From NCBI RefSeq assembly GCF_030818415.1, contig NZ_JAUTAE010000001.1:684501-748500 (forward strand): 64,000 nt of DNA, in the 5' to 3' direction. Below the pieces are notes generated by a model. That model had not been told where the DNA came from and searched no databases. It saw nothing but the letters and a program-made list of their open reading frames with translations. Positions 54,101 to 61,152 of the stretch are shown here, piece by piece (position 1 is the stretch's first letter; every line of letters starts with the position of its first letter). Source of the DNA: Sphingomonas sp. SORGH_AS_0950 (GTDB lineage Bacteria; Pseudomonadota; Alphaproteobacteria; Sphingomonadales; Sphingomonadaceae). The translations under genes and the position numbers were made by a program.

Positions 54101-54233
54101 TCGCTTCGCCGAGGCTCGCGAACGACGTCCATCGCCATGCCGCCCACGAATCGGCCGCCTCAAGGCGCCCCAGGGGCAGGATCATGACCGAAAGGAACAG
54201 GGCCAGCGCGGCCAGGGGACGGTATGGCTTCAT
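51171..54233 (-). CDS. Two-component-regulator-propeller / Y_Y_Y / GGDEF diguanylate cyclase
   Basis: About 1020 residues. Signal or anchor at residues 1-26 (ALALFLSVMILPLGRLEAA). A large periplasmic beta-propeller follows made of repeats such as DGTMWIGTRGGLTRYDG, GTLWAGSDHGLWRR, GRIWIATDGMGIVL and RRLWVGTYGGVAL. A Y_Y_Y domain (IRYRYRLEGFDADWMTVP) comes next, then one membrane helix and a short coil. The cyclase domain has an intact active site GGEEI (931-935), DLDHFKRINDEHGHSVGD, and an inhibitory site RAKD (922-925) five residues upstream. So c-di-GMP synthesis with product inhibition is expected. This design senses periplasmic ligands, often polysaccharide-derived. The ATG at 54233 is set by the signal peptide. 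Confidence 0.92.
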   Translation of the reverse strand: MKPYRPLAALALFLSVMILPLGRLEAADSWAAWRWTSFASLGEAIGLPHITTTAVVRARDGTMWIGTRGGLTRYDGLTQRVRTFKQRQADPHSLPDNYVRSLMALPGGGVLIGTNVGGLARYDPQRDAFIRLKPTHGAMGARIFSFTPDGAGGAYIGSDGGVHHYIARLDRVDPMTDSAIPSPDGRPQGAFAVFRDGDGTLWAGSDHGLWRRAPGTSPFTNVPLGAHKPSGDVWSILRDRRGRLWVGTGSDGVYLSENGDPRHFVQLPTLTSDAPLIGHRTIRAFAEDRLGRIWIATDGMGIVLLDPARGFAASGLRHDTGNPLALAGDTVRALAMDDGGGIWAATELGASRTQGPGGGVLRIGSAMHDPRLSLADDNVRGVLVDRRQQIWLGFSNGSVDRLDRAAGQVRHLALAGHHAGQDIKALLESSDGSILIGARGVVAIDPRTLATHDLVIPELGDLPVISLAETKRDLLIGTYKGLYKRDRATGRVTVYRHDPADPRSLPNNEVINILPRPDGQVLVATPGGIGQFDPRSGRFVCYANRANDPFSLPQDYVGSMVPDGRRLWVGTYGGVALGRTTRGGWKFRAIGEAQGLAGDNVASLTPDARRRLWTASAGGISVIDPTTLHVLEMSQRDGMPMRAFNQRAAATMNDGSLLFGSPEGLMVLQPDLLLGRRDRSDTAQLIVSQADINGRLLAIDSVARDPVVHLDRQGRTLRLGFSLTDYAAPEEIRYRYRLEGFDADWMTVPAGTPATAIYTNLPSGDYWLTLSAHVPGLAARTVTRQVRITVDPQWYETWPARIGLSLLLLVSIGGAFWLVTAVIRRRADVLEAIVAERTSALRVANAQLDRLASTDPLTGLANRRTLMNEMEQAAERACRSGGGFAFALLDLDHFKRINDEHGHSVGDAVLVEVARRIQGAVRAKDCVARYGGEEIAILFPDTGLEIATAIVERLRRQIAESPVMADHGPVPVTMSAGVAHWRAGNIAGDLMRRADEALYRAKRGGRDRVEQARDLERADG

Positions 54234-54349
54234 AGGCTTATGCTGGGAACCTATAGCAGGCGACCTCATAAAACCGGGTTAATCGCGCCATGCGCCGCGT
54301 GTCGGCCTTTCACGGCGAGCGACGGGATCCGACTTGACGAACCGCCCGC

Positions 54350-54364
54350 GTTCCTGTTTCGTTT
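54350..54364 (+). promoter_or_regulatory. Near-consensus LexA box upstream of dinB
   Basis: GTTC-CTGTTTC-GTTT differs from GTTC-N7-GTTC only at the last base and lies 46 bases before the dinB GTG start. A LexA role is plausible because dinB belongs to the SOS set in many bacteria; the mismatch lowers confidence. Confidence 0.4.
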
Positions 54365-54410
54365 CCAGGGCCGTGCCTGATCGGCCGACGAACCTGACGA
54401 GCTTTTTTCC

Positions 54411-55520
54411 GTGTCGCTCCAGCCCCCTGCCCCCGACCCCGTCGGCGACAACCGCAAGATCATCCATGTGGATATGGACGCCTTCTATGCGTCGGTCGAA
54501 CAGCGAGACGATCCCGGTCTGCGTGGACGGCCGGTCGCCGTGGGGGGATCGCGCGCGCGGGGCGTGGTGGCGGCGGCCAGTTACGAGGCGCGGGGCTATG
54601 GCGTCCGGTCCGCGATGCCGTCGGTCACCGCGCTGCGCCGCTGTCCCGACCTGGTGTTCGTTCCCCCGCGCTTCGACGTATATCGCAGCGTTTCGCAGCA
54701 GATCCGGGCGATCTTCGCGCGCTATACCGACCAGATCGAGCCGCTGTCGCTGGACGAGGCCTATCTGGACGTCACCAGCGATCGGGCCGGGCTGGGTTCG
54801 GCCACCGCGATCGCCGAGGCGATCCGGGCCGCCATTCGCGAGGAGACCGGGCTGACCGCCTCGGCCGGGGTCAGCTACAACAAGTTCATCGCCAAGCTCG
54901 CCTCCGACCAGAACAAGCCCGATGGCATTTGCATCATCCCTCCGGCGCAAGGACCGGCCTTCGTCGCCGCCCTGCCGGTCAAGCGTTTCCACGGCGTCGG
55001 TCCGGTCACCGCGCGCAAGATGGAGGCGCTGGGCATCCTCACCGGACAGGATCTGCGCGAGCGGCCGCTGGATGTCCTGCAACGGCATTTCGGCAGCTAT
55101 GCCGACTATCTGCACGGTGCGGCGCGTGGCATCGACCACCGCCCGGTCCGCGCCCATCGCGAGGCCAAGTCGGTGGGCGCCGAGCGGACCTTCGAGAACG
55201 ACCTGACCGAACGCGACGCGCTGCGGGCCGCGCTGGAGCGGGTGGTCGAGGCCGCATGGGTCCGGATCGAGCGGAGCGGCGTCGCCGGGCGGACCGTGAC
55301 GATGAAATTGCGATACAGCGACTTCCGTACCATCACCCGCGCCCGCTCGACCGGCCACCCGATCACCGAGCGAGCGCAATTCCTGGCGATCGGTCTCGAC
55401 CTTCTCGACCAGCAATTGCCGCTGGCCGGCGGCGTCCGGCTGTTGGGGCTGACGCTGTCGGGCCTCAACGCGGCGCATGGCGGCGGGGATGGGCCGAGCC
55501 AGGCCGAACTGCCCTTATAG
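54411..55520 (+). CDS. dinB: DNA polymerase IV
   Basis: A 369-residue Y-family translesion polymerase. N-terminal IIHVDMDAFYASVEQRDDP (metal ligands Asp), YEARGYGVRSAMPS, PPRFDVYRSVSQQI, PLSLDEAYLDVT (catalytic Asp-Glu), GVSYNKFIAKLASDQNKPDG and VKRFHGVGPVTARKME (helix-hairpin-helix). The C-terminus ends QAELPL, a probable beta-clamp-binding peptide. Translation begins with GTG at 54411; no strong SD is visible. Length is typical. It performs error-prone synthesis past lesions. It converges with the kinase gene, with eight bases between stops. Confidence 0.96.
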   Translation: MSLQPPAPDPVGDNRKIIHVDMDAFYASVEQRDDPGLRGRPVAVGGSRARGVVAAASYEARGYGVRSAMPSVTALRRCPDLVFVPPRFDVYRSVSQQIRAIFARYTDQIEPLSLDEAYLDVTSDRAGLGSATAIAEAIRAAIREETGLTASAGVSYNKFIAKLASDQNKPDGICIIPPAQGPAFVAALPVKRFHGVGPVTARKMEALGILTGQDLRERPLDVLQRHFGSYADYLHGAARGIDHRPVRAHREAKSVGAERTFENDLTERDALRAALERVVEAAWVRIERSGVAGRTVTMKLRYSDFRTITRARSTGHPITERAQFLAIGLDLLDQQLPLAGGVRLLGLTLSGLNAAHGGGDGPSQAELPL

Positions 55521-55528
55521 GCCTTTGG

Positions 55529-57334
55529 TCACACGGCCCGGTCGGCGTCCGCTTCCGTCTCCTCAGCGGCCTCGAGGACCAGGATCGCAACCGCCCCCAA
55601 TCCTTGCCCATGGCTATGCAGTTCGAGCGATCCACCCATCGCGGCCGTGGAATTGGCGCACCAGTGGAGACCCAGCCCGCCGGATTTCTCGGTCCGGGTG
55701 GAAAAGCCCGACCGGAACAGCTTGGTCGCCAGCGCCGGGTCGAAGCCTTCCCCGTCATCCATGATCCGCACCGTCACCCGGCCACCCTCCGATTGGATGG
55801 TGACGGTGATCGCACCATGGTCGCGCCCGGTCGCGGCGATCGCCTCGATCGCATTGGCGAACAGATTGCCGACCACCTGGCTCAGGATCACCCGATTGGC
55901 CAGCACGGTAAAGGGCCGGGCGGGAAAGGCGAAATGGATCGAGGCGGCCTGCGAATAGCGGGCGATGGTGGCGTTGCGCGCGATGATGTCGGTGACGTCG
56001 CAGCGTTCGCGTGGAGGGCGTTCATGCGCCCTGGCCTGTTGCGCCCCGATGATCTCCAGCGTCTGACGCATCGCATCGCGCCCGATATCGATCCGTGCCC
56101 GCACCGCCTCGCGCGCCTTGGCCTCGGCATCGAGCGCGCCCCTGATGAACGCCACCAGCTTGGTCCGGCGTTCGGGCGCAACGTCCTCCCCCGCCAGTTC
56201 CGCCAAGGCCCGGTCGATCAGCGCGCGATCATAGGCGGGCGACCGATCGCCGCCATGGCTGAGGATGGCGCCGAGCGGGGATAGCGCGTTGCGGACATTG
56301 TGCAGCACCGCCACCGCGCTTTCCGAGCGGCCAAGCGCGAAGCTCTGTATCTCATTCTGTTCGCGCAGGTCCTTCAACTGGCTGAGCATCGCATTGAAAC
56401 TGCGGCCGAGCGAACCGAATTCGTCGTCGCGCCCCTCCCTGTCGTGATAGGGAGAAAGGACGCCCGACGCCTGGACCCGCTGCATATGGCGCTCGACCCG
56501 GCCGAGCGGTGCCAGCACCAGCCATCCCAGCGCACGCCGCAGCATCAGCAGCGTGAAGACCAGGAGCAGGATCGATCCGGCCGTCGCCAACAGGAGAACC
56601 CGACGGCCAAGCAACGTGACCTCACGCGAGATCCGGAACCGCGCCATGCCGACCGCGCGACCATCCAGACCCTGAACCGGAACGGCAATCTCCATGCGCC
56701 GCGTGCCCTTGAACATGGTCCGGTCCGGTCCGGATGCGGGGCCGGTCAGGCGCGCCGTCTTGTGCATTGCGTGGGACAGGTGGGCGGGGGTCAGAATGCG
56801 GGCGACGGCGAGATAGTCGCGTGGTCGTCCCACTATGCCGGTGACGGTGGCGATACCGATGGCGGCGATCCGCCCGCGCAGCGGCAGATAGAAGCTGTTG
56901 GAATCCCGTCCTTCAAGCAGCTGCGAAAGGTCCCTGCGGTTCAGCACATCCGCCAGCGCGGACGCCATGGCGTCCGCCTCGTCCGGATGTCCGGGATCGC
57001 GCCACCGTGCCTTCCACCGCCCATCGGCAGCGGTCCGATAGGCCACACCCTGGATCGGATGATTGGGAAACACATCCGGCACGATACCGGCATGATCGCG
57101 CGCGATCTCCTCGACCCGCTGGGTGATATCGGCCAACAGGGTCTGCGCCCGTTGGCGATAGCCCATGATCGCCTGCTGCTCCAGCCGGTCGAAACTGGGT
57201 GAGATCACGAGCGCCAGGAAGGTCGCGACCGCTACCGCACCGCCGATCCCGGTCAGCGTCAGCATCGCGACCATCGTATTGCGCAGCGATCGGCGACGCG
57301 ACCATTCGCCCAACCACCGGATCGCGGTACGCAT
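55529..57334 (-). CDS. Membrane sensor kinase with CHASE4-like domain and atypical H-box
   Basis: A 601-residue protein: TM1 (about 20-44), a periplasmic region of 200 residues whose start (SFDRLEQQAIMGYRQRAQTLLADI) resembles CHASE4, TM2 (about 246-266) and HAMP (APLGRVERHMQRVQASG). A coil leads to SAVAVLHNVRNALSPLGAIL with His345, then a normal ATPase domain (NLFANAIEAI, DDGEGFD, GGLGLHWCANSTAAM). The H-box HNVRNAL lacks the acidic residue after His seen in HExxTP kinases. It starts five bases after the REC-GGDEF-EAL gene and is probably its partner, phosphorylating Asp84 of that protein. This pairing is inference from proximity. Confidence 0.88.
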   Translation of the reverse strand: MRTAIRWLGEWSRRRSLRNTMVAMLTLTGIGGAVAVATFLALVISPSFDRLEQQAIMGYRQRAQTLLADITQRVEEIARDHAGIVPDVFPNHPIQGVAYRTAADGRWKARWRDPGHPDEADAMASALADVLNRRDLSQLLEGRDSNSFYLPLRGRIAAIGIATVTGIVGRPRDYLAVARILTPAHLSHAMHKTARLTGPASGPDRTMFKGTRRMEIAVPVQGLDGRAVGMARFRISREVTLLGRRVLLLATAGSILLLVFTLLMLRRALGWLVLAPLGRVERHMQRVQASGVLSPYHDREGRDDEFGSLGRSFNAMLSQLKDLREQNEIQSFALGRSESAVAVLHNVRNALSPLGAILSHGGDRSPAYDRALIDRALAELAGEDVAPERRTKLVAFIRGALDAEAKAREAVRARIDIGRDAMRQTLEIIGAQQARAHERPPRERCDVTDIIARNATIARYSQAASIHFAFPARPFTVLANRVILSQVVGNLFANAIEAIAATGRDHGAITVTIQSEGGRVTVRIMDDGEGFDPALATKLFRSGFSTRTEKSGGLGLHWCANSTAAMGGSLELHSHGQGLGAVAILVLEAAEETEADADRAV

Positions 57335-57339
57335 CAGGG

Positions 57340-59229
57340 TCAGCCTTGCACGCCGGCCATCGGGGGTTGCGTAGGCGGCATACCGTCCAGCGACATGTAA
57401 CGCTGCACCGCCAGCGCCCGCGCCTGTTCGGCGGGAATCGGGTGGGAGAAGAGATACCCCTGCAGGTGACTGGCCCCTGCGACGCGCAGCGCCTGGGCCT
57501 GCGCCTCGGTTTCGACCCCCTCGGCGATCACGCCCAACCCAAGGGCGCGGCCGAGATGGATGATCGAGTGGACGATCGCGTCGGACTCGCGCTCACGCCC
57601 CATGCCGTCGATGAAGCTGCGATCGATCTTCAGACAGTCGAGCGCGAATTTGCGGATATTGTACAGGCTGGAATAACCCGTGCCGAAATCGTCGAGAGCG
57701 ATGCGGAAGCCCAGGTCGCGCAGTTCGCACAGCGTCTCGGCCGCGCGCTCGGCATCGTCGAAGATCGCCGTCTCGGTAATCTCGATCTGGACCCGGCCGG
57801 GGGCGACCCCCGCCCTCTGCACGCTGTCGAGGATATGCGCGACGAAATGCGAACGGCGGAACTGGATCGGGCTGAAATTGACCGAAACATATTGATCGGG
57901 CCAGTGGCGCAACTCGGCCAGCGCATGGTCGAGCACCCAGTCGCCCAGTTCGTGAATGAGATTGCTCTCCTCGGCGATGGGGATGAAGATGGTTGGGCTG
58001 ACCGCGCCATGTTCGACGGTGTCCCACCGGACCAGCGCCTCGAACCCGACAATGTCGAGATCGGCGCGCCCGACGATCGGCTGGAAGGCCAGGGTCAGCT
58101 CGTCACGGGCGAGCGCCTGAGTCAGCCCGGCCTCGACACCGCGACGCAGGCGAATGCCGTCGTCCATCTGCGCATCGAACAGCCGGACGACGCCGCGCCC
58201 GGCGCGCTTGGCCTCGTTCAGCGCCATGTCCGCCTGGCGGATCAGGTCGATCGAATCGCCATCGGTGCCGCCCTGCCGAACCACCAGTCCGCATGACGCG
58301 CCGCAGCGCACCGAATGCCCCAATATGCTGAAGGTGGTCGCACAGGCGGTCACGATCCGCTCGCACGCGGCGACGGCCACCTCATGATGCGCGCTGTCGA
58401 ACAGGATGCCGAACTCGTCGCCGCCCAGCCGCGCGATCAGCGCACCGGTGGGTGCGGCCTGGTTCAGCGTGGCATACACCTCGCGGATCAGTTCGTCGCC
58501 CGCCAGATGGCCGAGTGTGTCGTTGACCAGCTTGAACCGGTCGAGGTCCAGCATCGCCGTCACGAACCGGCCGCCCCGGCGACCCCGCTCGTCCAGCGCG
58601 CGCAGAAAGGCGACGCGATTGGGCGCGTCGGTCAAGGCATCATGCAGCGCCAGATGCATGGCGCGGCTCTCATTGGCCTCCAGCTCGGCGGTCTTTTCCT
58701 CCAGCGCGGCGACCTGCGCGGCCAGCAGAACCCGCGTCGCCGCCAGCTCGCGCTCATTCTGCCAGCGACGGCACAGCGCCAGCGCGGTCTGCCAGATCTC
58801 GGCGACCTCGAACGGCTTGGCGATATAGAAGATCTTGTCGGCGGGCCCGGCGACCTTGCTGATCTCGACCGGCGAAAAGTCGGAATAGCCGGTGACGATC
58901 ACCAGATGAATATCGGGGTCCAGCGCCCGGATCCGCCGTGCCGTCTCGCGTCCGTCGAACCCCGGCGGCATCCGGATGTCGATGAAGGCGACGGCAAAGG
59001 GCGTGCCGTCGGCCAGCGCCCGCTCGACCGCCGCGACGGCATCCTGGCCCTGGCGATAATGGTGACGCTCGAACACCGCATCGCCTTCGTCATCCGATGC
59101 TTGGGGCTTGCCGAACAGGTCGGCGGCCATGGCGTCGAGCATCGCGTCCTGCGCCAGACCCTGGCCGGAAAAGCACAATGCATAGCTGTCGTGGATTGCC
59201 GGTTCGTCGTCGACGATCAGTATGCGCAT
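57340..59229 (-). CDS. Response regulator with GGDEF and EAL domains
   Basis: A 629-residue cytoplasmic protein. The receiver (residues 1-150) has DDE at 7-9, phospho-acceptor Asp84 (AVAFIDIRMPPG) and Lys138; it carries an insert of about 40 residues (25-65) against a standard receiver. A coil (about 155-195) leads to a GGDEF domain with intact GGDEF (269-273) but no RxxD inhibitory site, then an EAL domain with EAL (397-399), VNFSPIQFR, EITE, DDFGTGYSSL, KIDRSFI and AEGVET all conserved. Both cyclase and phosphodiesterase activity are possible, with one probably dominant. The ATG lies inside a strong RNA hairpin, so translation may be controlled. Confidence 0.94.
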   Translation of the reverse strand: MRILIVDDEPAIHDSYALCFSGQGLAQDAMLDAMAADLFGKPQASDDEGDAVFERHHYRQGQDAVAAVERALADGTPFAVAFIDIRMPPGFDGRETARRIRALDPDIHLVIVTGYSDFSPVEISKVAGPADKIFYIAKPFEVAEIWQTALALCRRWQNERELAATRVLLAAQVAALEEKTAELEANESRAMHLALHDALTDAPNRVAFLRALDERGRRGGRFVTAMLDLDRFKLVNDTLGHLAGDELIREVYATLNQAAPTGALIARLGGDEFGILFDSAHHEVAVAACERIVTACATTFSILGHSVRCGASCGLVVRQGGTDGDSIDLIRQADMALNEAKRAGRGVVRLFDAQMDDGIRLRRGVEAGLTQALARDELTLAFQPIVGRADLDIVGFEALVRWDTVEHGAVSPTIFIPIAEESNLIHELGDWVLDHALAELRHWPDQYVSVNFSPIQFRRSHFVAHILDSVQRAGVAPGRVQIEITETAIFDDAERAAETLCELRDLGFRIALDDFGTGYSSLYNIRKFALDCLKIDRSFIDGMGRERESDAIVHSIIHLGRALGLGVIAEGVETEAQAQALRVAGASHLQGYLFSHPIPAEQARALAVQRYMSLDGMPPTQPPMAGVQG

Positions 59230-59286
59230 CCGGTCACCATGAATCCATCGATCCCCGTTATATGGATCAATGGTAACCGGATACGC
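59224..59286 (-). promoter_or_regulatory. RNA hairpin enclosing the start codon of the REC-GGDEF-EAL gene
   Basis: Arms 59224-59248 and 59262-59286 (25 nt each) with a 13-nt loop. On the minus-strand transcript 21 pairs are Watson-Crick, three are G-U and one is a mismatch, so 24 of 25 positions pair. On the plus strand the same positions would be A-C or other mismatches. The ATG (59227-59229) and the bases before it lie in the 3' arm. It starts 36 bases downstream of glmS. Confidence 0.65.
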
Positions 59287-59321
59287 TTAAAGTGACGTAA
59301 ATGGTCAGGTCTGGCTCCCCG

Positions 59322-61145
59322 TCACTCGACGGTGACGCTCTTGGCCAGGTTGCGGGGCTGGTCGACATCGGTGCCCTTGGCGACCGCGACATGATAGGCG
59401 AGCAGCTGGACCGGCACCGCATAGACGATCGGCGCGATCAGCGGGTGGACCTTGGGCATGGTGATGGTCGCGATACAGCCCTCGCCCGCCGCCTCGATCC
59501 CGTCATAGTCGGAGATCAGCACGACCTTGCCGCCGCGCGCCTGGACCTCCTGCATGTTGGAGACGGTCTTCTCGAACAGCGGGCCGGACGGCGCGATGAC
59601 GATCACGGGAACATGCTCGTCGATCAGCGCGATCGGGCCGTGCTTCATTTCGCCCGCCGCATAGCCTTCGGCATGGATGTAGCTGATTTCCTTGAGCTTC
59701 AGCGCGCCTTCCAGCGCCAGCGGATAGTCGGTGCCGCGGCCCAGATACAGCACATCGCGCGCGCCGGCGACGGTGCCCGCCATGCCTTCGATCGCCTCGT
59801 CATAGGCCAGCGCGCCGTTGATCGCGGCGGGTGCTTCGGCCAGATGGCGGACGATCTGCCGTTCCTCGTCGGCGGACAGACGCCCCTTGGCCTTGGCGAG
59901 ATTGGCGGCGAGTGCGGCCAGCACGCTCAGCTGGCAGGTAAAGGCCTTGGTCGAGGCGACGCCGATCTCCGGCCCGGCATGGGTCGGGAGCAGCAGGTCG
60001 GCCTCGCGCGCCATCGAGCTGGTCGGCACGTTGACGACGGCGGCGATCGTCTGCCCCTCGGCCTTGGCGTGGCGGAGCGCGGCGAGCGTGTCGGCGGTTT
60101 CACCCGACTGGCTGATGACGATCATCAGCCCGCCCGGCTCCATCACCGGCGCACGGTAGCGGAATTCGGAGGCGACATCGAGGTCGACCGGCACGCGCGC
60201 GAACTGCTCGAACCAGTATTTCGCGACCATGCCCGCATAGAAGCTGGTGCCGCATGCGACGATGGTGACGCGCTTGATCCCTGACAGGTCGAATTCGGGA
60301 ATGGGAAGCGCGATCTTGCCCTCAAGCCGTTGAAGATACGAACGAAGCGTCTGGGCGACGACGATCGGCTGCTCGTAAATCTCCTTCTGCATGAAGTGGC
60401 GGTGATTGCCCTTGTCGATCAGCGCGCCGGTCACGCCCGAGATCGTGACGGGCCGCTCGACCGGATTGTTGTCGCGGTCATAGACCTGCGCGCCCTCGCG
60501 GGTGCAGACGACCCAATCGCCTTCGTCGAGATAGGCGATGCGCTGGGTGAGCGGGGCCAGCGCCAGCGCGTCCGATCCCAGATAGGTTTCGTCATCGCCA
60601 TATCCCACGACCAGCGGCGAGCCCAGTCGCGCGCCGATCAGCAGATCGGGCTGGTCGCGAAACAGGATGGCGAGCGCGAAGGCACCGTGCAGGCGCGGCA
60701 GCACCTCGCGGACCGCCGCAACCGGATCGAGCCCCTGTTCGACCTTCTCGCTGACCAGATGGGCGACGACCTCGGTGTCGGTCTCGCTGGTGAAGACGTG
60801 GCCACGACCGATCAGTTCGTCGCGCAACGCCTTGAAATTCTCGATGATTCCATTGTGGACGACCGCGACATGATCGGTCGCATGGGGGTGTGCGTTGTTG
60901 GTGGTGGGGCCGCCATGCGTCGCCCAGCGGGTATGGGCGATACCGATAGTGCCGGGCAGCGGATGCGCGGCAAGCTCGCGCGCCAGATTGACCAGCTTGC
61001 CCGATGCGCGACGCCGCTCGATCGAACCCTGGTCGATCGTCGCGATACCCGCCGAGTCATATCCGCGATATTCCAGGCGACGCAGCCCGTCGAGCAGCCG
61101 CTCGGCAACGTCGTCTCCGCCCAGAATTCCTACGATACCGCACAT
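59322..61145 (-). CDS. glmS: Glutamine--fructose-6-phosphate aminotransferase (isomerising)
   Basis: A 607-residue enzyme that makes glucosamine-6-phosphate, the entry to peptidoglycan and LPS amino sugars. The glutaminase domain starts with Cys2 after Met removal (MCGIVGILGG), then RRLEYRGYDSAGIA and HTRWATHGGPTTNNAHPH. Two SIS isomerase domains follow (SGIKRVTIVACGTSFYAG, ISQSGETADTLAAL, EGALKLKEISYIHAEGYAAGE); the end is PRNLAKSVTVE, typical of GlmS. No glmS ribozyme is expected outside Firmicutes and none is seen. It starts seven bases after glmU and is co-transcribed with it. Confidence 0.97.
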   Translation of the reverse strand: MCGIVGILGGDDVAERLLDGLRRLEYRGYDSAGIATIDQGSIERRRASGKLVNLARELAAHPLPGTIGIAHTRWATHGGPTTNNAHPHATDHVAVVHNGIIENFKALRDELIGRGHVFTSETDTEVVAHLVSEKVEQGLDPVAAVREVLPRLHGAFALAILFRDQPDLLIGARLGSPLVVGYGDDETYLGSDALALAPLTQRIAYLDEGDWVVCTREGAQVYDRDNNPVERPVTISGVTGALIDKGNHRHFMQKEIYEQPIVVAQTLRSYLQRLEGKIALPIPEFDLSGIKRVTIVACGTSFYAGMVAKYWFEQFARVPVDLDVASEFRYRAPVMEPGGLMIVISQSGETADTLAALRHAKAEGQTIAAVVNVPTSSMAREADLLLPTHAGPEIGVASTKAFTCQLSVLAALAANLAKAKGRLSADEERQIVRHLAEAPAAINGALAYDEAIEGMAGTVAGARDVLYLGRGTDYPLALEGALKLKEISYIHAEGYAAGEMKHGPIALIDEHVPVIVIAPSGPLFEKTVSNMQEVQARGGKVVLISDYDGIEAAGEGCIATITMPKVHPLIAPIVYAVPVQLLAYHVAVAKGTDVDQPRNLAKSVTVE

Positions 61146-61152
61146 AAGCCCT

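Noticed and set aside
59322..61145. glmS ribozyme or riboswitch
   Set aside because: The spacing between glmU and glmS is only seven bases and the glmS ribozyme is a Firmicutes feature; no such structure is present.
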